64,000 nt of DNA from Enterobacter soli ATCC BAA-2102 (GTDB lineage: Bacteria > Pseudomonadota > Gammaproteobacteria > Enterobacterales > Enterobacteriaceae). The position numbers and the translations under genes are program-made. The notes below the pieces were generated by a model. The model did not search any database. It was given only the letters and a program-made list of their open reading frames with translations, and was not told where the DNA came from. This document shows, piece by piece, positions 52,638 to 63,139 of the stretch; position 1 is the stretch's first letter, and every line of letters begins with the position of its first letter. Location of the stretch: the NCBI RefSeq assembly GCF_001654845.1, contig NZ_LXES01000019.1, positions 39,359 through 103,358 on the forward strand, read 5' to 3'.

Positions 52638-52663
52638 GCGCCCCCGCAGGGCAGGGGCAGCGC
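52638..52663 (-). other. Hairpin between xylF and xylG
   Basis: GCGC-CCCC pairs with GGGG-(CA)-GCGC right after the xylF stop. Such stems after binding-protein genes often stabilise the upstream message, giving more XylF than XylGH. No T-run follows. Confidence 0.55.
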
Positions 52664-52667
52664 TGGA

Positions 52668-53660
52668 TTACAGTTCACTCTTTTTGTGGAAACCGTCTTT
52701 AATCACTGTGGCGTCAATGTTCTCTTTATTGACTTCGATCGGGGTGAGCAGGCGAGACGGAACATCTTTCAGGCCGTTGTTCAGGCTAGTGTCTGCTTTA
52801 GGTTGTTGGTTATTGCCAAGCTCAACGGCAATTTCAGCTGCCGTGTTGGCGAGCTCGGTGATGGGTTTGTAGACGGTCATGGTTTGCGTGCCAGCGATAA
52901 TACGTTTAACACCCGCGAGATCGGCATCCTGACCTGAAATCGCGACTTTACCGGCAAGGCCCTGCGCGCTGAGCGCCTGAATGGCACCGCCTGCTGTTGC
53001 ATCATTGGACGCAACAACAGCGTCAATTTTGTTGTTATTGGCAGTTAAGGCGTTTTCCATAATTTTTAGCGCATTTTCTGGAAGCCAGCCATCTGCCCAT
53101 TGATCGCCAACCACTTTAATCTTGCCATCGTCAATATATGGCTTAAGCACTTTCATTTGTCCTTCACGGAACAGTTTGGCGTTGTTATCGACCGGCGAGC
53201 CGCCCATCAGGAAATAATTCCCCTGAGGCACTTTATCAACCAGACTTTTTGCCTGTAATTCACCCACTTTTTCATTATCGAATGAAATATAAAAATCAAT
53301 ATCCGCATTATTAATCATGCGATCGTAGGCTAAAACTTTTATACCTTCTTGTTTTGCTTCTTTAACTACGTTACTTAACACCTGGCCGTTATAGGGGATA
53401 ATGACCAGAACATCTACGCCGCGGTTAATCATATTCTCGATTTGCGACATTTGGGTTTCTTCGTTGCCGTTAGCCGACTGAACAAACACCTGTGCGCCAA
53501 GCGATTCCGCTTTTTTCACAAAAATATCGCGATCTTTTTGCCAGCGTTCAAGGCGCAAATCGTCAATAGCCATGCCGATTTTTACCTCTTTTGCATGACC
53601 AGCAAAGCTTGCAAGCAGGAGAGTAGTGCAGAGAGTAAGGGACAGGTTCTTTATCTTCAT
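52668..53660 (-). CDS. xylF: D-xylose-binding periplasmic protein XylF
   Basis: High-affinity xylose-binding component. The signal peptide (residues 1-23, ending GHAKE) is followed by two alpha/beta lobes; KVEIGMAID-like start, SANGNEETQMSQIENMINRGVDVLVIIP (in two parts) and AVVASNDATAGGAIQALSAQG are family segments. The ATG at 53660 gives 330 residues, as E. coli. It is the first gene of xylFGH-xylR and divergent from xylA. Confidence 0.97.
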   Translation of the reverse strand: MKIKNLSLTLCTTLLLASFAGHAKEVKIGMAIDDLRLERWQKDRDIFVKKAESLGAQVFVQSANGNEETQMSQIENMINRGVDVLVIIPYNGQVLSNVVKEAKQEGIKVLAYDRMINNADIDFYISFDNEKVGELQAKSLVDKVPQGNYFLMGGSPVDNNAKLFREGQMKVLKPYIDDGKIKVVGDQWADGWLPENALKIMENALTANNNKIDAVVASNDATAGGAIQALSAQGLAGKVAISGQDADLAGVKRIIAGTQTMTVYKPITELANTAAEIAVELGNNQQPKADTSLNNGLKDVPSRLLTPIEVNKENIDATVIKDGFHKKSEL

Positions 53661-53901
53661 AATTATAGGGCCTTTTTGTAGGTGATGTGCTGCTGAGATA
53701 AAAGAAACATTCACTGCTGTAGACGCAGCAAATTTTTAACGTGGAATGGCTGGCTGGCAATTACAGATTTTTATCTTCTCGTTATGATATTTGGTTTATT
53801 TCTGAATTTATGACCGCGATCTGATTTTAAAAAGCGTAACTTATTAATTACACGCAAATCTGGAATAAACGCCGAAAAAATAGTTTGCCTGCGCATTATT
53901 T

Positions 53902-53917
53902 TGCGAGCCAGCGCACA
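53902..53917. promoter_or_regulatory. CRP-like site in the xylF-xylA regulatory region
   Basis: TGCGA-GCCAGC-GCACA is a weak CRP-type palindrome in the same position and nearly the same sequence as that remembered from the E. coli xylA-xylF region. The rest of 53661-54032 is AT-rich regulatory DNA expected to hold XylR boxes, which I could not delimit reliably. Confidence 0.5.
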
Positions 53918-54032
53918 GTTGTGCATTCTCTCAATAGCAGTGTGAAATAACGTAATTGAGCAAGTCAGAATGTCTATTCACTATTACTCCAGTATCGACT
54001 ACTCGCCGCATCCCTTGATTATGGAGCTCAAT

Positions 54033-55355
54033 ATGCAAGCTTATTTCGACCAACTCGATCGCGTTCGTTACGAAGGCCCGAAAACGTCCAATCATTTAGC
54101 ATTTCGTCATTACAACCCGGATGAGCTGGTGCTGGGTAAGCGCATGGAAGACCATCTGCGCTTTGCCGCCTGTTACTGGCACACCTTCTGCTGGAATGGC
54201 GCCGATATGTTCGGTGTGGGTTCCTTCGACCGCCCGTGGCAGCAACCCGGCGAGGCCATTGAGCTGGCGAAGCGTAAAGCGGATGTTGCGTTTGAATTCT
54301 TCCACAAGCTGAACGTGCCGTATTACTGCTTCCACGATGTGGATGTGTCACCGGAAGGCGCATCCCTGAAAGAGTATCTGAACAACTTTGCACAAATGGT
54401 TGACGTGCTGGCAGCGAAACAGCAGCAAAGTGGCGTGAAACTGCTGTGGGGCACAGCAAACTGCTTCACTAACCCGCGTTATGGTGCCGGTGCGGCAACA
54501 AACCCTGACCCAGAAGTGTTCAGTTGGGCCGCCACCCAGGTGGTGACCGCAATGAACGCAACCCATCAGCTGGGTGGCGAGAACTACGTTCTCTGGGGGG
54601 GCCGCGAAGGTTATGAAACCCTGCTGAACACCGATTTGCGCCAGGAGCGTGAACAGATTGGTCGCTTTATGCAGATGGTTGTCGAGCATAAACACAAAAT
54701 CGGTTTCCGCGGCACGTTGCTGATTGAGCCAAAACCGCAAGAGCCAACCAAGCATCAGTACGATTATGACGTTGCCACCGTGTACGGCTTCCTGAAGCAG
54801 TTTGGTCTGGAAAAAGAGATCAAAGTGAATATCGAAGCCAACCACGCCACGCTGGCGGGTCACTCTTTCCATCATGAAATCGCTTCTGCCATTGCGCTCG
54901 GTATCTTTGGTTCTGTTGATGCGAACCGTGGCGATGCACAGCTGGGCTGGGATACCGATCAGTTCCCGAACAGCGTTGAAGAAAATGCGCTGGTGATGTA
55001 CGAAATCATCAAAGCAGGTGGCTTCACCACGGGTGGCCTGAACTTCGATGCCAAAGTGCGCCGTCAGAGTACTGACAAATATGACCTGTTCTACGGCCAC
55101 ATTGGCGCGATGGACACCATGGCGCTGGCGCTGAAAGTCGCGGCTCGTATGATTGAAGACGGTGAGCTGGATAAGCGCGTAGCGAAGCGTTATAGCGGCT
55201 GGAACAGTGAGCTGGGCCAGCAAATTTTGAAAGGCCAGTTATCGCTTGCCGACATCGCGAAGTACGCTGAACAGCATCATCTGGCGCCACAGCACCAAAG
55301 CGGACACCAGGAGTTGCTGGAAAACCTGGTGAATCACTACCTGTTCGATAAGTAA
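54033..55355 (+). CDS. xylA: Xylose isomerase XylA
   Basis: Metal-dependent isomerase converting D-xylose to D-xylulose. The ATG at 54033 ([15 protein letters not shown]) gives 440 residues as E. coli; the 21 extra residues from 53970 are leader sequence. Motifs: [13 protein letters not shown], the catalytic His in [12 protein letters not shown] (about residue 101), [16 protein letters not shown] and [17 protein letters not shown], which supply metal ligands. It is followed 73 bases later by xylB. Confidence 0.98.
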   Translation: MQAYFDQLDRVRYEGPKTSNHLAFRHYNPDELVLGKRMEDHLRFAACYWHTFCWNGADMFGVGSFDRPWQQPGEAIELAKRKADVAFEFFHKLNVPYYCFHDVDVSPEGASLKEYLNNFAQMVDVLAAKQQQSGVKLLWGTANCFTNPRYGAGAATNPDPEVFSWAATQVVTAMNATHQLGGENYVLWGGREGYETLLNTDLRQEREQIGRFMQMVVEHKHKIGFRGTLLIEPKPQEPTKHQYDYDVATVYGFLKQFGLEKEIKVNIEANHATLAGHSFHHEIASAIALGIFGSVDANRGDAQLGWDTDQFPNSVEENALVMYEIIKAGGFTTGGLNFDAKVRRQSTDKYDLFYGHIGAMDTMALALKVAARMIEDGELDKRVAKRYSGWNSELGQQILKGQLSLADIAKYAEQHHLAPQHQSGHQELLENLVNHYLFDK

Positions 55356-55378
55356 CAGTGAGCTGAAGACGTGCATAG

Positions 55379-55404
55379 GCCCGGTAAGCGTAACGCCACC
55401 GGGC
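55379..55404. repeat. REP unit between xylA and xylB
   Basis: GCCCGGT (55379-55385) and ACCGGGC (55398-55404) form a REP stem in the xylA-xylB gap. It may protect the xylA message from 3' decay. Confidence 0.8.
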
Positions 55405-55428
55405 ATTTCTGTTAAAGGAGTCACCGCA

Positions 55429-56883
55429 ATGTATATCGGGATCGATCTTGGCACATCGGGTGTGAAAGCCATCCTGCTCAGCGAGCAGGGCGAAGTGTTA
55501 GCAACACAGACTGAAAAGCTTCAGGTTTCACGCCCGCATCCGCTGTGGTCGGAACAGGACCCGGAGCAATGGTGGCAGGCGACGGATCGTGCGATGAAGG
55601 CGCTGGGTGAACAACACAGCCTGCGTGATGTAAAAGCGCTCGGCATTGCCGGGCAAATGCATGGCGCTACGCTGCTTGATAGCGAGCACCGCGTGTTGCG
55701 CCCGGCTATTCTCTGGAACGATGGCCGTTGCGGTGAAGAGTGCGCCATTCTGGAAGGCCGCGTGCCCACTTCCCGGGAGATAACGGGCAACCTGATGATG
55801 CCAGGTTTTACCGCCCCAAAACTGCTGTGGGTGCAACGCCATGAACCTGATGTGTTCCGTCAGGTCGCCAAGGTGCTGCTGCCGAAAGATTATCTGCGTT
55901 TTCGTATGACGGATGATTTCGCCAGCGATATGTCTGACGCGGCGGGCACCATGTGGCTCGATGTGGCCAAACGAGACTGGAGTGAGGCTATGCTCGATGC
56001 CTGCCATCTGACGCGCGATCATATGCCGGCGCTTTTTGAAGGCAGCGAGATCACAGGGACATTGCTGCCCGCCGTTGCCAAAAGCTGGAACATGCCGGCT
56101 GTGCCGGTGGTGGCTGGTGGTGGTGATAATGCGGCTGGTGCTGTGGGTGTCGGGATGGTTGATGCGGGGCAGGCGATGCTCTCGCTGGGGACATCCGGCG
56201 TCTATTTTGCGGTTAGCGATGGTTATCGCAGCAACCCTGAAAATGCGGTGCACAGTTTCTGCCATGCCCTTCCGGGTAAGTGGCATCTGATGTCGGTGAT
56301 GCTGAGTGCGGCATCCTGCCTTGACTGGGCGGCAAAACTGACTGGAATGGCCGATGTCCCGACGCTGATTGCGGCTGCGCAGCAGGCGGATGAAAACGCA
56401 GGTACCGTCTGGTTTTTACCTTATCTTTCCGGCGAGCGTACGCCGCATAACAACCCTGAAGCCAAAGGCGTCTTTTTTGGGCTGACGCATCAGCACGGTC
56501 CCGCAGAGCTGGCGCGTGCGGTGCTCGAAGGGGTGGGTTATGCACTGGCCGACGGGATGGACGTCGTACACGACTGCGGACTAAAACCCGGCAGTATCAC
56601 CCTGATTGGCGGAGGTGCCCGGAGCAGCTACTGGCGACAGATGTTGTCTGATATCAGCGGGTTGCAGCTGGATTACCGGACGGGGGGTGATGTAGGCCCT
56701 GCGTTGGGGGCGGCGCGTCTGGCGCAGATTGCCCTGAATCCGGATACGCCGCTTGCACAGCTATTGCCGCAGCTTGCGCTTGAACAGGCGCATGTGCCTG
56801 ATGCTAAACGCCATTTACAGTACGCCGAAAGGCGCGATGTCTTCCGCAAAATCTACCAGCAACTGCTGCCGTTAATGTCATAA
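55429..56883 (+). CDS. xylB: Xylulokinase XylB
   Basis: ATP-dependent phosphorylation of D-xylulose to D-xylulose-5-phosphate. The FGGY kinase start YIGIDLGTSGVKAILL carries phosphate-1, IAGQMHGATLLD lines the substrate site, the catalytic Asp is in VVAGGGDNAAGAVG (about residue 233), and LIGGGARSSYWRQMLSDISG is the C-terminal signature. The 484 residues equal E. coli. AAGGAG ribosome site. Confidence 0.97.
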   Translation: MYIGIDLGTSGVKAILLSEQGEVLATQTEKLQVSRPHPLWSEQDPEQWWQATDRAMKALGEQHSLRDVKALGIAGQMHGATLLDSEHRVLRPAILWNDGRCGEECAILEGRVPTSREITGNLMMPGFTAPKLLWVQRHEPDVFRQVAKVLLPKDYLRFRMTDDFASDMSDAAGTMWLDVAKRDWSEAMLDACHLTRDHMPALFEGSEITGTLLPAVAKSWNMPAVPVVAGGGDNAAGAVGVGMVDAGQAMLSLGTSGVYFAVSDGYRSNPENAVHSFCHALPGKWHLMSVMLSAASCLDWAAKLTGMADVPTLIAAAQQADENAGTVWFLPYLSGERTPHNNPEAKGVFFGLTHQHGPAELARAVLEGVGYALADGMDVVHDCGLKPGSITLIGGGARSSYWRQMLSDISGLQLDYRTGGDVGPALGAARLAQIALNPDTPLAQLLPQLALEQAHVPDAKRHLQYAERRDVFRKIYQQLLPLMS

Positions 56884-56986
56884 AAGCGGTTGTCTGGAAG
56901 AGGCATGAGGATGTCCTTTTTTGGTCTGTTCGTGCTCCCATTTCCTCGCCAGGATAAGGTTACACCCACTGGCGAGGAGAACTATC

Positions 56987-57526
56987 ATGTCACGCATTGC
57001 TTTACTAAATATCGATACTCAACAGTCTTTCCATCATCGTGATTACTGGCAGGAGAAGGATATTCCTGCGTTCCAGCAGGCGATGCTTGGGCTGATCGAA
57101 GGCTGCGAATCGCGCCATGTTCCTGTTGTTGATATCTTTCATGTCGACGAAGATGGCCCCTTCTCACTGCAAAGTGGCTATGTCAAACCGATGGCCTTTT
57201 TACGTCATCGTCCTGCCGTGGTATTTCAGAAACACGTCCATAATGCCTTTACTGATACCGGTCTTGATCACTGGCTGCGAGAGCGTGATATCAACCAGTT
57301 GATCATCTGCGGCATTCGCACCGAGCAGTGCTGTGAAACAACCGCCCGGGTGGCCTCCGATTTGGGCTATGCTGTGACCTTTGTTAGCGAGGCAACGCTC
57401 ACGTTTCCGATGACGCATAAGGGGGTCACCCTCAGCGCAGACGAACTGCGCCATCGCACCGAGACGGTGCTGGCTGGGCGATTTGCCGATATTAAAACCG
57501 TCGCGCAGGCGCTGGAGTCACTTTAA
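56987..57526 (+). CDS. Isochorismatase-family cysteine hydrolase
   Basis: Predicted amidase or hydrolase of the isochorismatase superfamily, 179 residues from the ATG at 56987 (GAGGAG upstream). The expected Asp-Lys-Cys triad is visible: Asp in LLNIDTQQSF (residue 10), Lys in VVFQKHVHNAF and Cys in GIRTEQCCETTARVASDLGY. The substrate is unknown; relatives include nicotinamidases, N-carbamoylsarcosine and biuret amidases. Its stop overlaps the next start (TAATG), making a two-gene unit with a GlxA-type regulator. K-12 has yiaAB at this place instead. Confidence 0.88.
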   Translation: MSRIALLNIDTQQSFHHRDYWQEKDIPAFQQAMLGLIEGCESRHVPVVDIFHVDEDGPFSLQSGYVKPMAFLRHRPAVVFQKHVHNAFTDTGLDHWLRERDINQLIICGIRTEQCCETTARVASDLGYAVTFVSEATLTFPMTHKGVTLSADELRHRTETVLAGRFADIKTVAQALESL

Positions 57527-58446
57527 TGAGCATCGACGTCTGGTTCGTCATGCTGCCAGGGGTGTTGTCATTAGACATGACCGGCCCGGCAGAAACCTTC
57601 GTGCTGGCAGGCGATGCATTTCGCCTGCATTACATTGGCCCGCAGCCCGAAGTCCCGACGTCGATTGGCCTGTCGATGGGGGGCATCCAGCCCTTGCCGG
57701 ATACCCTGCCTGCGGGGAGTTTGCTGGTGCTGCCAGGCGTCAGCGACTCCCGCTATCAGTTTTCAACGCCGCAAGCGAAGGGTATTCAGAACTGGTTGAT
57801 GCGCCTGCAACCGCAAATTCACCATCAGGACATTACTGTCATGTGTGTCTGTTCAGGGGCTTTGCTGGCGGCGAAATCCGGTTTGCTGAATGGCAGGCAG
57901 TGCACAACGCATCACGATGTCATTGACCGTTTGCGCAGTGCGGCACCGACGGCCGCGATCAAAGAGAATCGCATATTCGTTCAGGATGGAAGTCTCTGGA
58001 CCAGCGCCGGGATCACGTCGGGTATCGATCTGGCGCTGCACATGATTAATCGTCTTTGCGGGCCGGAAAAGGCGCTGGCCGTGGCGCGTGAGATGGTGGT
58101 CTGGTTCCGTCGCTCTGGCGACGACCCGCAGCTATCCCCCTGGTTACGCTATCGTAACCATATTCATCCGGCCATCCATCGTGCGCAGGATGCCCTCACC
58201 GCAGAACCGCAAAAAGCGTGGAGCCTGCCGGACATCGCCACACTGGCACACGTTAGCCCGCGCCATTTGACCCGGCTTTTTCAGGCCCATTTAGGGATAA
58301 GCGTTCGGGATTACCTGGAGCAATTGCGTCTGGCGGTGGCTGAGCAGTGGTTGTTGCAGGGACGGGGCGTGGAGCAGGCGTCACTGGCGGCAGGGTTTTC
58401 CTCCCCGCGCCAGTATCACCGCGCCAGGCAGCGCATCATTAACTGA
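57526..58446 (+). CDS. GlxA-family transcriptional regulator (DJ-1/PfpI plus AraC)
   Basis: Fusion of an N-terminal class I glutamine-amidotransferase-like domain (about residues 1-170, with Cys in [12 protein letters not shown] at the nucleophile elbow) and a C-terminal AraC helix-turn-helix pair (about 215-305: [38 protein letters not shown]). 306 residues. It is coupled by a one-base overlap to the cysteine hydrolase, which it probably regulates. The 3' end overlaps convergent wecH by eight bases. The ligand is unknown. Confidence 0.9.
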   Translation: MSIDVWFVMLPGVLSLDMTGPAETFVLAGDAFRLHYIGPQPEVPTSIGLSMGGIQPLPDTLPAGSLLVLPGVSDSRYQFSTPQAKGIQNWLMRLQPQIHHQDITVMCVCSGALLAAKSGLLNGRQCTTHHDVIDRLRSAAPTAAIKENRIFVQDGSLWTSAGITSGIDLALHMINRLCGPEKALAVAREMVVWFRRSGDDPQLSPWLRYRNHIHPAIHRAQDALTAEPQKAWSLPDIATLAHVSPRHLTRLFQAHLGISVRDYLEQLRLAVAEQWLLQGRGVEQASLAAGFSSPRQYHRARQRIIN

Positions 58447-59434
58447 CGAAACGGCGAGCATCAATCTTCTGTAGCAGCATCGACAACAACAAACTCACGG
58501 CAAGCGTAGCGGCAAAAATCCAGACAATATCGAGCAGCGGCCAGCTTTTGAGCTCAACCCCTCGGGTCCGCAGGGCGTGGATCACCAGCGCGTGAAACCC
58601 GTAAATCCCCAGAGAATGCCGCGAGATAAACCCAAGCCAGGGAAGAGGGCGGGCATTCAGCGTATTTTTGACCAGCGTCAGCAGGGAGACGGCACAGATA
58701 AAGACCATCGGCCCGCAGTAGAGATACCACGTATCAGCGAAGTTACCGCGCCATTGCAGTTCGTACAGCGTCCCGCGGGAGATAATCACCACACCGATGA
58801 TAAAAATGGCGGCGCATAGCCCATTGAGCCCGCGCTTTTGCGTGTCCATCATGCCAATGGCGCGCCCCAACATGCCGTAGAGAATGTAGTAGAACGTATC
58901 ACCACTGATATAGAGGTTGACTGGCAACCATTCAAATCCCCCGATCTTTTGCGACACCGTATTGGGGTTGGCTACCACGCCAATCACCACCATCAGCGCC
59001 AGCAGCATTTTTCCGCTCACATTTTTTACCTGAATCAGCGGGGAAACCAGATAGATAACGATAATCGCGAAGAAGAACCACAGATGATAGAACACCGGCT
59101 TTTGCAGCAGATATTTGAGTGAAAGCCCGGCGTTAATAGAGGTAAACAGCGTGATATAGAGCAGCGCAATGGCGCTGTAAAACAGCAGACATGAGGCGAT
59201 GCGCATGAAATGCTTCGGCTGCGCGCTGCGCTCGCCAAAAAAGAGAAAGCCAGAAATCATAAAGAACAACGGCACGCTGACGCGGGACGCAGAGTTCAGA
59301 ATATTGGCGATATCCCAGTTAACGTGGCTGATACTGTGGGCGTTAGTGACATACCAGGTGGTGGTATGGATCATTACCACCATCAGACAGGCTATTCCTC
59401 GCAGGTTATCAATCCAGTTAATTTTTGACTGCAT
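58439..59434 (-). CDS. wecH: Acyltransferase WecH (ECA O-acetyltransferase)
   Basis: Inner-membrane acyltransferase-3 family protein (YiaH), 331 residues as in E. coli, with about ten hydrophobic segments. It adds O-acetyl groups to enterobacterial common antigen. Conserved: the start [23 protein letters not shown] (in two parts) with the catalytic-type His, then [18 protein letters not shown] and [16 protein letters not shown]. It is monocistronic and divergent from ysaB. Confidence 0.94.
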   Translation of the reverse strand: MQSKINWIDNLRGIACLMVVMIHTTTWYVTNAHSISHVNWDIANILNSASRVSVPLFFMISGFLFFGERSAQPKHFMRIASCLLFYSAIALLYITLFTSINAGLSLKYLLQKPVFYHLWFFFAIIVIYLVSPLIQVKNVSGKMLLALMVVIGVVANPNTVSQKIGGFEWLPVNLYISGDTFYYILYGMLGRAIGMMDTQKRGLNGLCAAIFIIGVVIISRGTLYELQWRGNFADTWYLYCGPMVFICAVSLLTLVKNTLNARPLPWLGFISRHSLGIYGFHALVIHALRTRGVELKSWPLLDIVWIFAATLAVSLLLSMLLQKIDARRFVS

Positions 59435-59618
59435 CAGTTCCTCTGTTGTCCTGTTAAAAAGAGTGTGACTGCCAATGCACGAAAGCCTCTCATTGGAAAA
59501 TTCTGAGTTTTATTATGCGGGCTTGTATGGAGGCCGCGAGATTCGCAGAATGCCAAACCTTAATCTATAAAAGCTTTGATACTAAAAATAACAGCCACAG
59601 ACCAGGCCGGTAATAAAA

Positions 59619-59924
59619 ATGATGATGAAGCGTGTGGCGTCACTCTTTCTGCTGCTTATGCTGGCAGGATGCAGTTCTTCGCAAGATGCCCCTGTGCAAA
59701 AAGCGCAGCAGGGTAAAATGAGCCCTGAACGCTCTCTGAATATGGAGCAACTGTGCAAAGATCAGGCTGCTCACCGCTATAACACGGGCATGGAGAAAAT
59801 CGATGTCACGGGCTTTGAACGGTTTCAGGGCAGTTTCGAGCTGCGGGGACATACCTCTCGTAAAGAGGGCTTTGTCTGTTCTTTTGACGCAGACGGCCAG
59901 TTTTTACACCTCTCGATGCGCTAA
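59619..59924 (+). CDS. ysaB: YsaB-like lipoprotein
   Basis: Small predicted outer-membrane lipoprotein, 101 residues. The signal peptide ends in the lipobox LAGC with Cys at residue 18. The mature part contains SLNMEQLCKDQAAHRYNTG, GFERFQGSFELRGHTSRKEGFVCSFDADG (in two parts) and the end HLSMR, all shared with E. coli YsaB. Function unknown. It lies upstream of glyQ on the same strand, as in K-12. Confidence 0.9.
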   Translation: MMMKRVASLFLLLMLAGCSSSQDAPVQKAQQGKMSPERSLNMEQLCKDQAAHRYNTGMEKIDVTGFERFQGSFELRGHTSRKEGFVCSFDADGQFLHLSMR

Positions 59925-60084
59925 TGTGTGTGGATAATCAGCAGCCAGAGCGGGCAAGTCTTCTGGCTGAAAGCCTTATTTCCCAATTTTCCCTAAACAA
60001 ACCCGTTTCGTACTGTATATCTTGCAGTCAGCGGGTATACTGATCCCTTCCATTAAAAACCACACGTATCCAGCACGACATACT

Positions 60085-60996
60085 ATGCAAAAGTTTGATA
60101 CCAAGACCTTCCAGGGCCTGATCCTGACCTTACAGGATTACTGGGCTCGTCAGGGCTGTACCATTGTTCAACCTTTGGACATGGAAGTAGGCGCAGGCAC
60201 TTCACACCCGATGACCAGCTTACGCGCGTTGGGGCCAGAACCAATGGCAACGGCTTATGTGCAGCCATCCCGCCGCCCTACTGATGGCCGTTACGGCGAA
60301 AACCCGAACCGTTTACAGCACTACTATCAGTTCCAGGTTGTGATTAAGCCATCACCGGATAACATTCAGGAGCTGTACCTCGGGTCGCTGAAAGAGCTGG
60401 GTATGGATCCAACTATCCACGACATTCGCTTCGTGGAAGATAACTGGGAAAACCCAACGCTGGGTGCCTGGGGTCTGGGCTGGGAAGTGTGGCTGAACGG
60501 TATGGAAGTGACTCAGTTCACTTACTTCCAGCAGGTTGGTGGTCTGGAATGTAAACCGATTACCGGTGAAATCACCTACGGTCTGGAACGTCTGGCTATG
60601 TACATTCAGGGCGTAGACAGCGTTTACGACCTGGTCTGGAGCGACGGCCCACTGGGTAAAACCACGTACGGCGACGTGTTCCATCAGAACGAAGTGGAGC
60701 AATCCACCTATAACTTCGAATACGCAGATGTGGACTTCCTGTTCACGTGCTTCGAGCAGTATGAGAAAGAAGCACAGCAGCTGCTGGCGCTGGAGACTCC
60801 GCTGCCGCTGCCTGCTTATGAGCGTATTCTGAAGGCCGCCCACAGCTTCAACCTGCTGGACGCCCGCAAGGCTATCTCCGTGACTGAACGTCAGCGCTAC
60901 ATTCTGCGTATTCGTACCCTGACCAAAGCCGTTGCAGAAGCTTACTACGCGTCCCGTGAAGCCCTTGGCTTCCCGATGTGCAATCGAAATAAATAA
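60085..60996 (+). CDS. glyQ: Glycine-tRNA ligase alpha subunit
   Basis: Catalytic subunit of the alpha2-beta2 glycyl-tRNA synthetase, which forms glycyl-adenylate. The ATG at 60085 ([12 protein letters not shown]) gives 303 residues, as E. coli. Class II features: [28 protein letters not shown] (in two parts), [22 protein letters not shown] and [16 protein letters not shown]. It is followed nine bases later by glyS. Confidence 0.98.
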   Translation: MQKFDTKTFQGLILTLQDYWARQGCTIVQPLDMEVGAGTSHPMTSLRALGPEPMATAYVQPSRRPTDGRYGENPNRLQHYYQFQVVIKPSPDNIQELYLGSLKELGMDPTIHDIRFVEDNWENPTLGAWGLGWEVWLNGMEVTQFTYFQQVGGLECKPITGEITYGLERLAMYIQGVDSVYDLVWSDGPLGKTTYGDVFHQNEVEQSTYNFEYADVDFLFTCFEQYEKEAQQLLALETPLPLPAYERILKAAHSFNLLDARKAISVTERQRYILRIRTLTKAVAEAYYASREALGFPMCNRNK

Positions 60997-61005
60997 GAGG
61001 CGGCC

Positions 61006-63075
61006 ATGTCTGAGAAAACTTTCCTAGTGGAAATCGGCACCGAAGAGCTGCCACCAAAAGCCCTGCGCAGCCTGGCTGAATCTTTTGCTGCGAACGTAAC
61101 CGCCGAGCTGGATAACGCTGGCCTGGCGCACGGTAAAATTGAATGGTTTGCTGCACCGCGTCGTCTGGCGCTGAAAGTGGCCAATCTGGCGGCTTCTCAG
61201 CCCGATCGTGAAGTGGAAAAACGTGGCCCGGCGATTGCTCAGGCGTTCGACGCTGAAGGTAAACCAAGCAAGGCGGCGGAAGGCTGGGCGCGTGGTTGCG
61301 GTATCACCGTTGACCAGGCTGAGCGTCTGACCACTGACAAAGGCGAGTGGCTGCTGTATCGCGCCCATGTCAAAGGCGAAAGCGCAGAAACGCTGCTGCC
61401 AGACATGATCGCGACTTCTCTGGCGAAACTGCCGATTCCAAAACTGATGCGCTGGGGTGCGTCTGACGTGCACTTCGTGCGTCCGGTTCACACTGTGACT
61501 CTGCTGCTGGGTGACACCGTTGTACCAGCCACCATTCTGGGTGTGGCATCCGATCGCGTGATCCGCGGCCACCGCTTTATGGGCGAGCCGGAGTTCACCA
61601 TCGACAACGCTGATCAGTATCCTCAGATCCTGCTGGAGCGCGGTAAAGTCATTGCTGACTACGAGCTGCGTAAAGCGAAGATTAAAGCTGATGCAGAAGA
61701 AGCCGCGCGCAAGATTGGCGGTAACGCTGACCTGAGCGAAAGCCTGCTGGAAGAAGTCACCTCTCTGGTCGAGTGGCCGGTTGTACTGACGGCTAAGTTC
61801 GAAGAGAAGTTCCTGGCTGTTCCGGCTGAAGCGCTGGTTTACACCATGAAGGGTGACCAGAAGTACTTCCCGGTCTATGCCAACGACGGCAAACTGCTGC
61901 CAAACTTCATCTTTGTGGCGAACATTGAGTCCAAAGATCCGGTCCAGATTATTTCCGGTAACGAGAAAGTGGTTCGTCCACGTCTGGCGGATGCAGAGTT
62001 CTTCTTCAATACCGACCGCAAAAAACGCCTGGAAGACCATCTGCCGCGCTTGCAGACCGTACTGTTCCAGCAACAGCTGGGTACGCTGCGCGACAAAACC
62101 GACCGCATTGCAGAGCTGTCCGGCTGGATCGCTCGTGAAATCGGCGCAGATGTGAACCACGCGACCCGCGCGGGCCTGCTGTCTAAATGCGACCTCATGA
62201 CCAACATGGTGTTCGAATTTACCGACACCCAGGGCGTGATGGGGATGCACTACGCGCGTCACGATGGCGAAGCAGAAGATGTGGCGGTTGCCCTGAACGA
62301 GCAGTATCAGCCGCGCTTTGCGGGTGACGATCTGCCGTCCAACCCGGTTGCCTGTGCCGTCGCGATTGCCGATAAAATGGATACCCTGGCGGGTATCTTC
62401 GGCATCGGTCAGCATCCGAAAGGTGACAAAGACCCGTTTGCGCTGCGTCGTGCCGCACTGGGTGTACTGCGTATCATCGTTGAGAAGAACCTGAACCTTG
62501 ATCTGCAAACCCTGACCGAAGAAGCCGTTCGTCTGTACGGCGACAAGCTGACCAACGCGAAAGTGGTGGATGACGTTATCGACTTCATGCTCGGCCGTTT
62601 CCGCGCCTGGTATCAGGACGAAGGTTATACTGTCGACACCATTCAGGCGGTACTGGCGCGTCGTCCGACCCGTCCGGCAGATTTCGATGCGCGTATGAAG
62701 GCGGTATCTCACTTCCGTACTCTGGAAGCAGCATCTGCGCTGGCTGCGGCTAACAAACGTGTATCCAACATCCTGGCAAAATCCGACGAAACGCTGAACG
62801 AGCGTGTGAACGCCGCGACGCTGAAAGAGCCGGAAGAGATCGCCCTGGCGATGCAGGTTGTGGTGCTGCGTGACAAGCTGGAGCCGTTCTTCGCGGAAGG
62901 TCGTTATCAGGAAGCGCTGGTCGAACTGGCTGAACTGCGTGAGCCGGTTGATGCCTTCTTCGAGAAAGTGATGGTGAACGTAGAAGATAAAGATCTGCGT
63001 GTGAACCGTCTCTCTATGCTTGAAAAACTGCGTGAGCTGTTCCTGCGCGTGGCGGATATTTCGCTGCTCCAGTAA
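61006..63075 (+). CDS. glyS: Glycine-tRNA ligase beta subunit
   Basis: tRNA-binding subunit of glycyl-tRNA synthetase, 689 residues, the same as E. coli. Recognisable parts are the N-terminal [21 protein letters not shown] (in two parts), HRFMGEPEF, an HD-like region ([11 protein letters not shown], about residues 407-417) and the C-terminal anticodon-binding region near [20 protein letters not shown] long antisense frame across it is a shadow. It ends before a strong terminator. Confidence 0.98.
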   Translation: MSEKTFLVEIGTEELPPKALRSLAESFAANVTAELDNAGLAHGKIEWFAAPRRLALKVANLAASQPDREVEKRGPAIAQAFDAEGKPSKAAEGWARGCGITVDQAERLTTDKGEWLLYRAHVKGESAETLLPDMIATSLAKLPIPKLMRWGASDVHFVRPVHTVTLLLGDTVVPATILGVASDRVIRGHRFMGEPEFTIDNADQYPQILLERGKVIADYELRKAKIKADAEEAARKIGGNADLSESLLEEVTSLVEWPVVLTAKFEEKFLAVPAEALVYTMKGDQKYFPVYANDGKLLPNFIFVANIESKDPVQIISGNEKVVRPRLADAEFFFNTDRKKRLEDHLPRLQTVLFQQQLGTLRDKTDRIAELSGWIAREIGADVNHATRAGLLSKCDLMTNMVFEFTDTQGVMGMHYARHDGEAEDVAVALNEQYQPRFAGDDLPSNPVACAVAIADKMDTLAGIFGIGQHPKGDKDPFALRRAALGVLRIIVEKNLNLDLQTLTEEAVRLYGDKLTNAKVVDDVIDFMLGRFRAWYQDEGYTVDTIQAVLARRPTRPADFDARMKAVSHFRTLEAASALAAANKRVSNILAKSDETLNERVNAATLKEPEEIALAMQVVVLRDKLEPFFAEGRYQEALVELAELREPVDAFFEKVMVNVEDKDLRVNRLSMLEKLRELFLRVADISLLQ

Positions 63076-63097
63076 TGTGTCCGTTGTTACAAACGCT

Positions 63098-63124
63098 AAA
63101 AACCCGCTTCGGCGGGTTTTTTTA
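63098..63124 (+). terminator. Intrinsic terminator after glyS
   Basis: AAAAACCCGC-TTC-GGCGGGTTTTTTT: perfect GC stem with a short loop and T-run. The A-run on the left side also lets it stop transcription from the opposite strand. Confidence 0.93.
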
Positions 63125-63139
63125 TGGTGCAGCTTTGCT

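Noticed and set aside
53970..54032. A 21-residue N-terminal extension of XylA
   Set aside because: Xylose isomerases of this family start at MQAYFDQ; the extension matches untranslated leader sequence remembered from E. coli.
54348..55223. A 291-codon minus-strand frame inside xylA
   Set aside because: It is antisense to the fully conserved xylA and carries no recognisable motif.
61024..62712. A 562-codon open frame on the minus strand across glyS
   Set aside because: It is fully antisense to the conserved glyS frame; high-GC codon bias of glyS removes stops from this frame. It shows no domain and no ribosome site.
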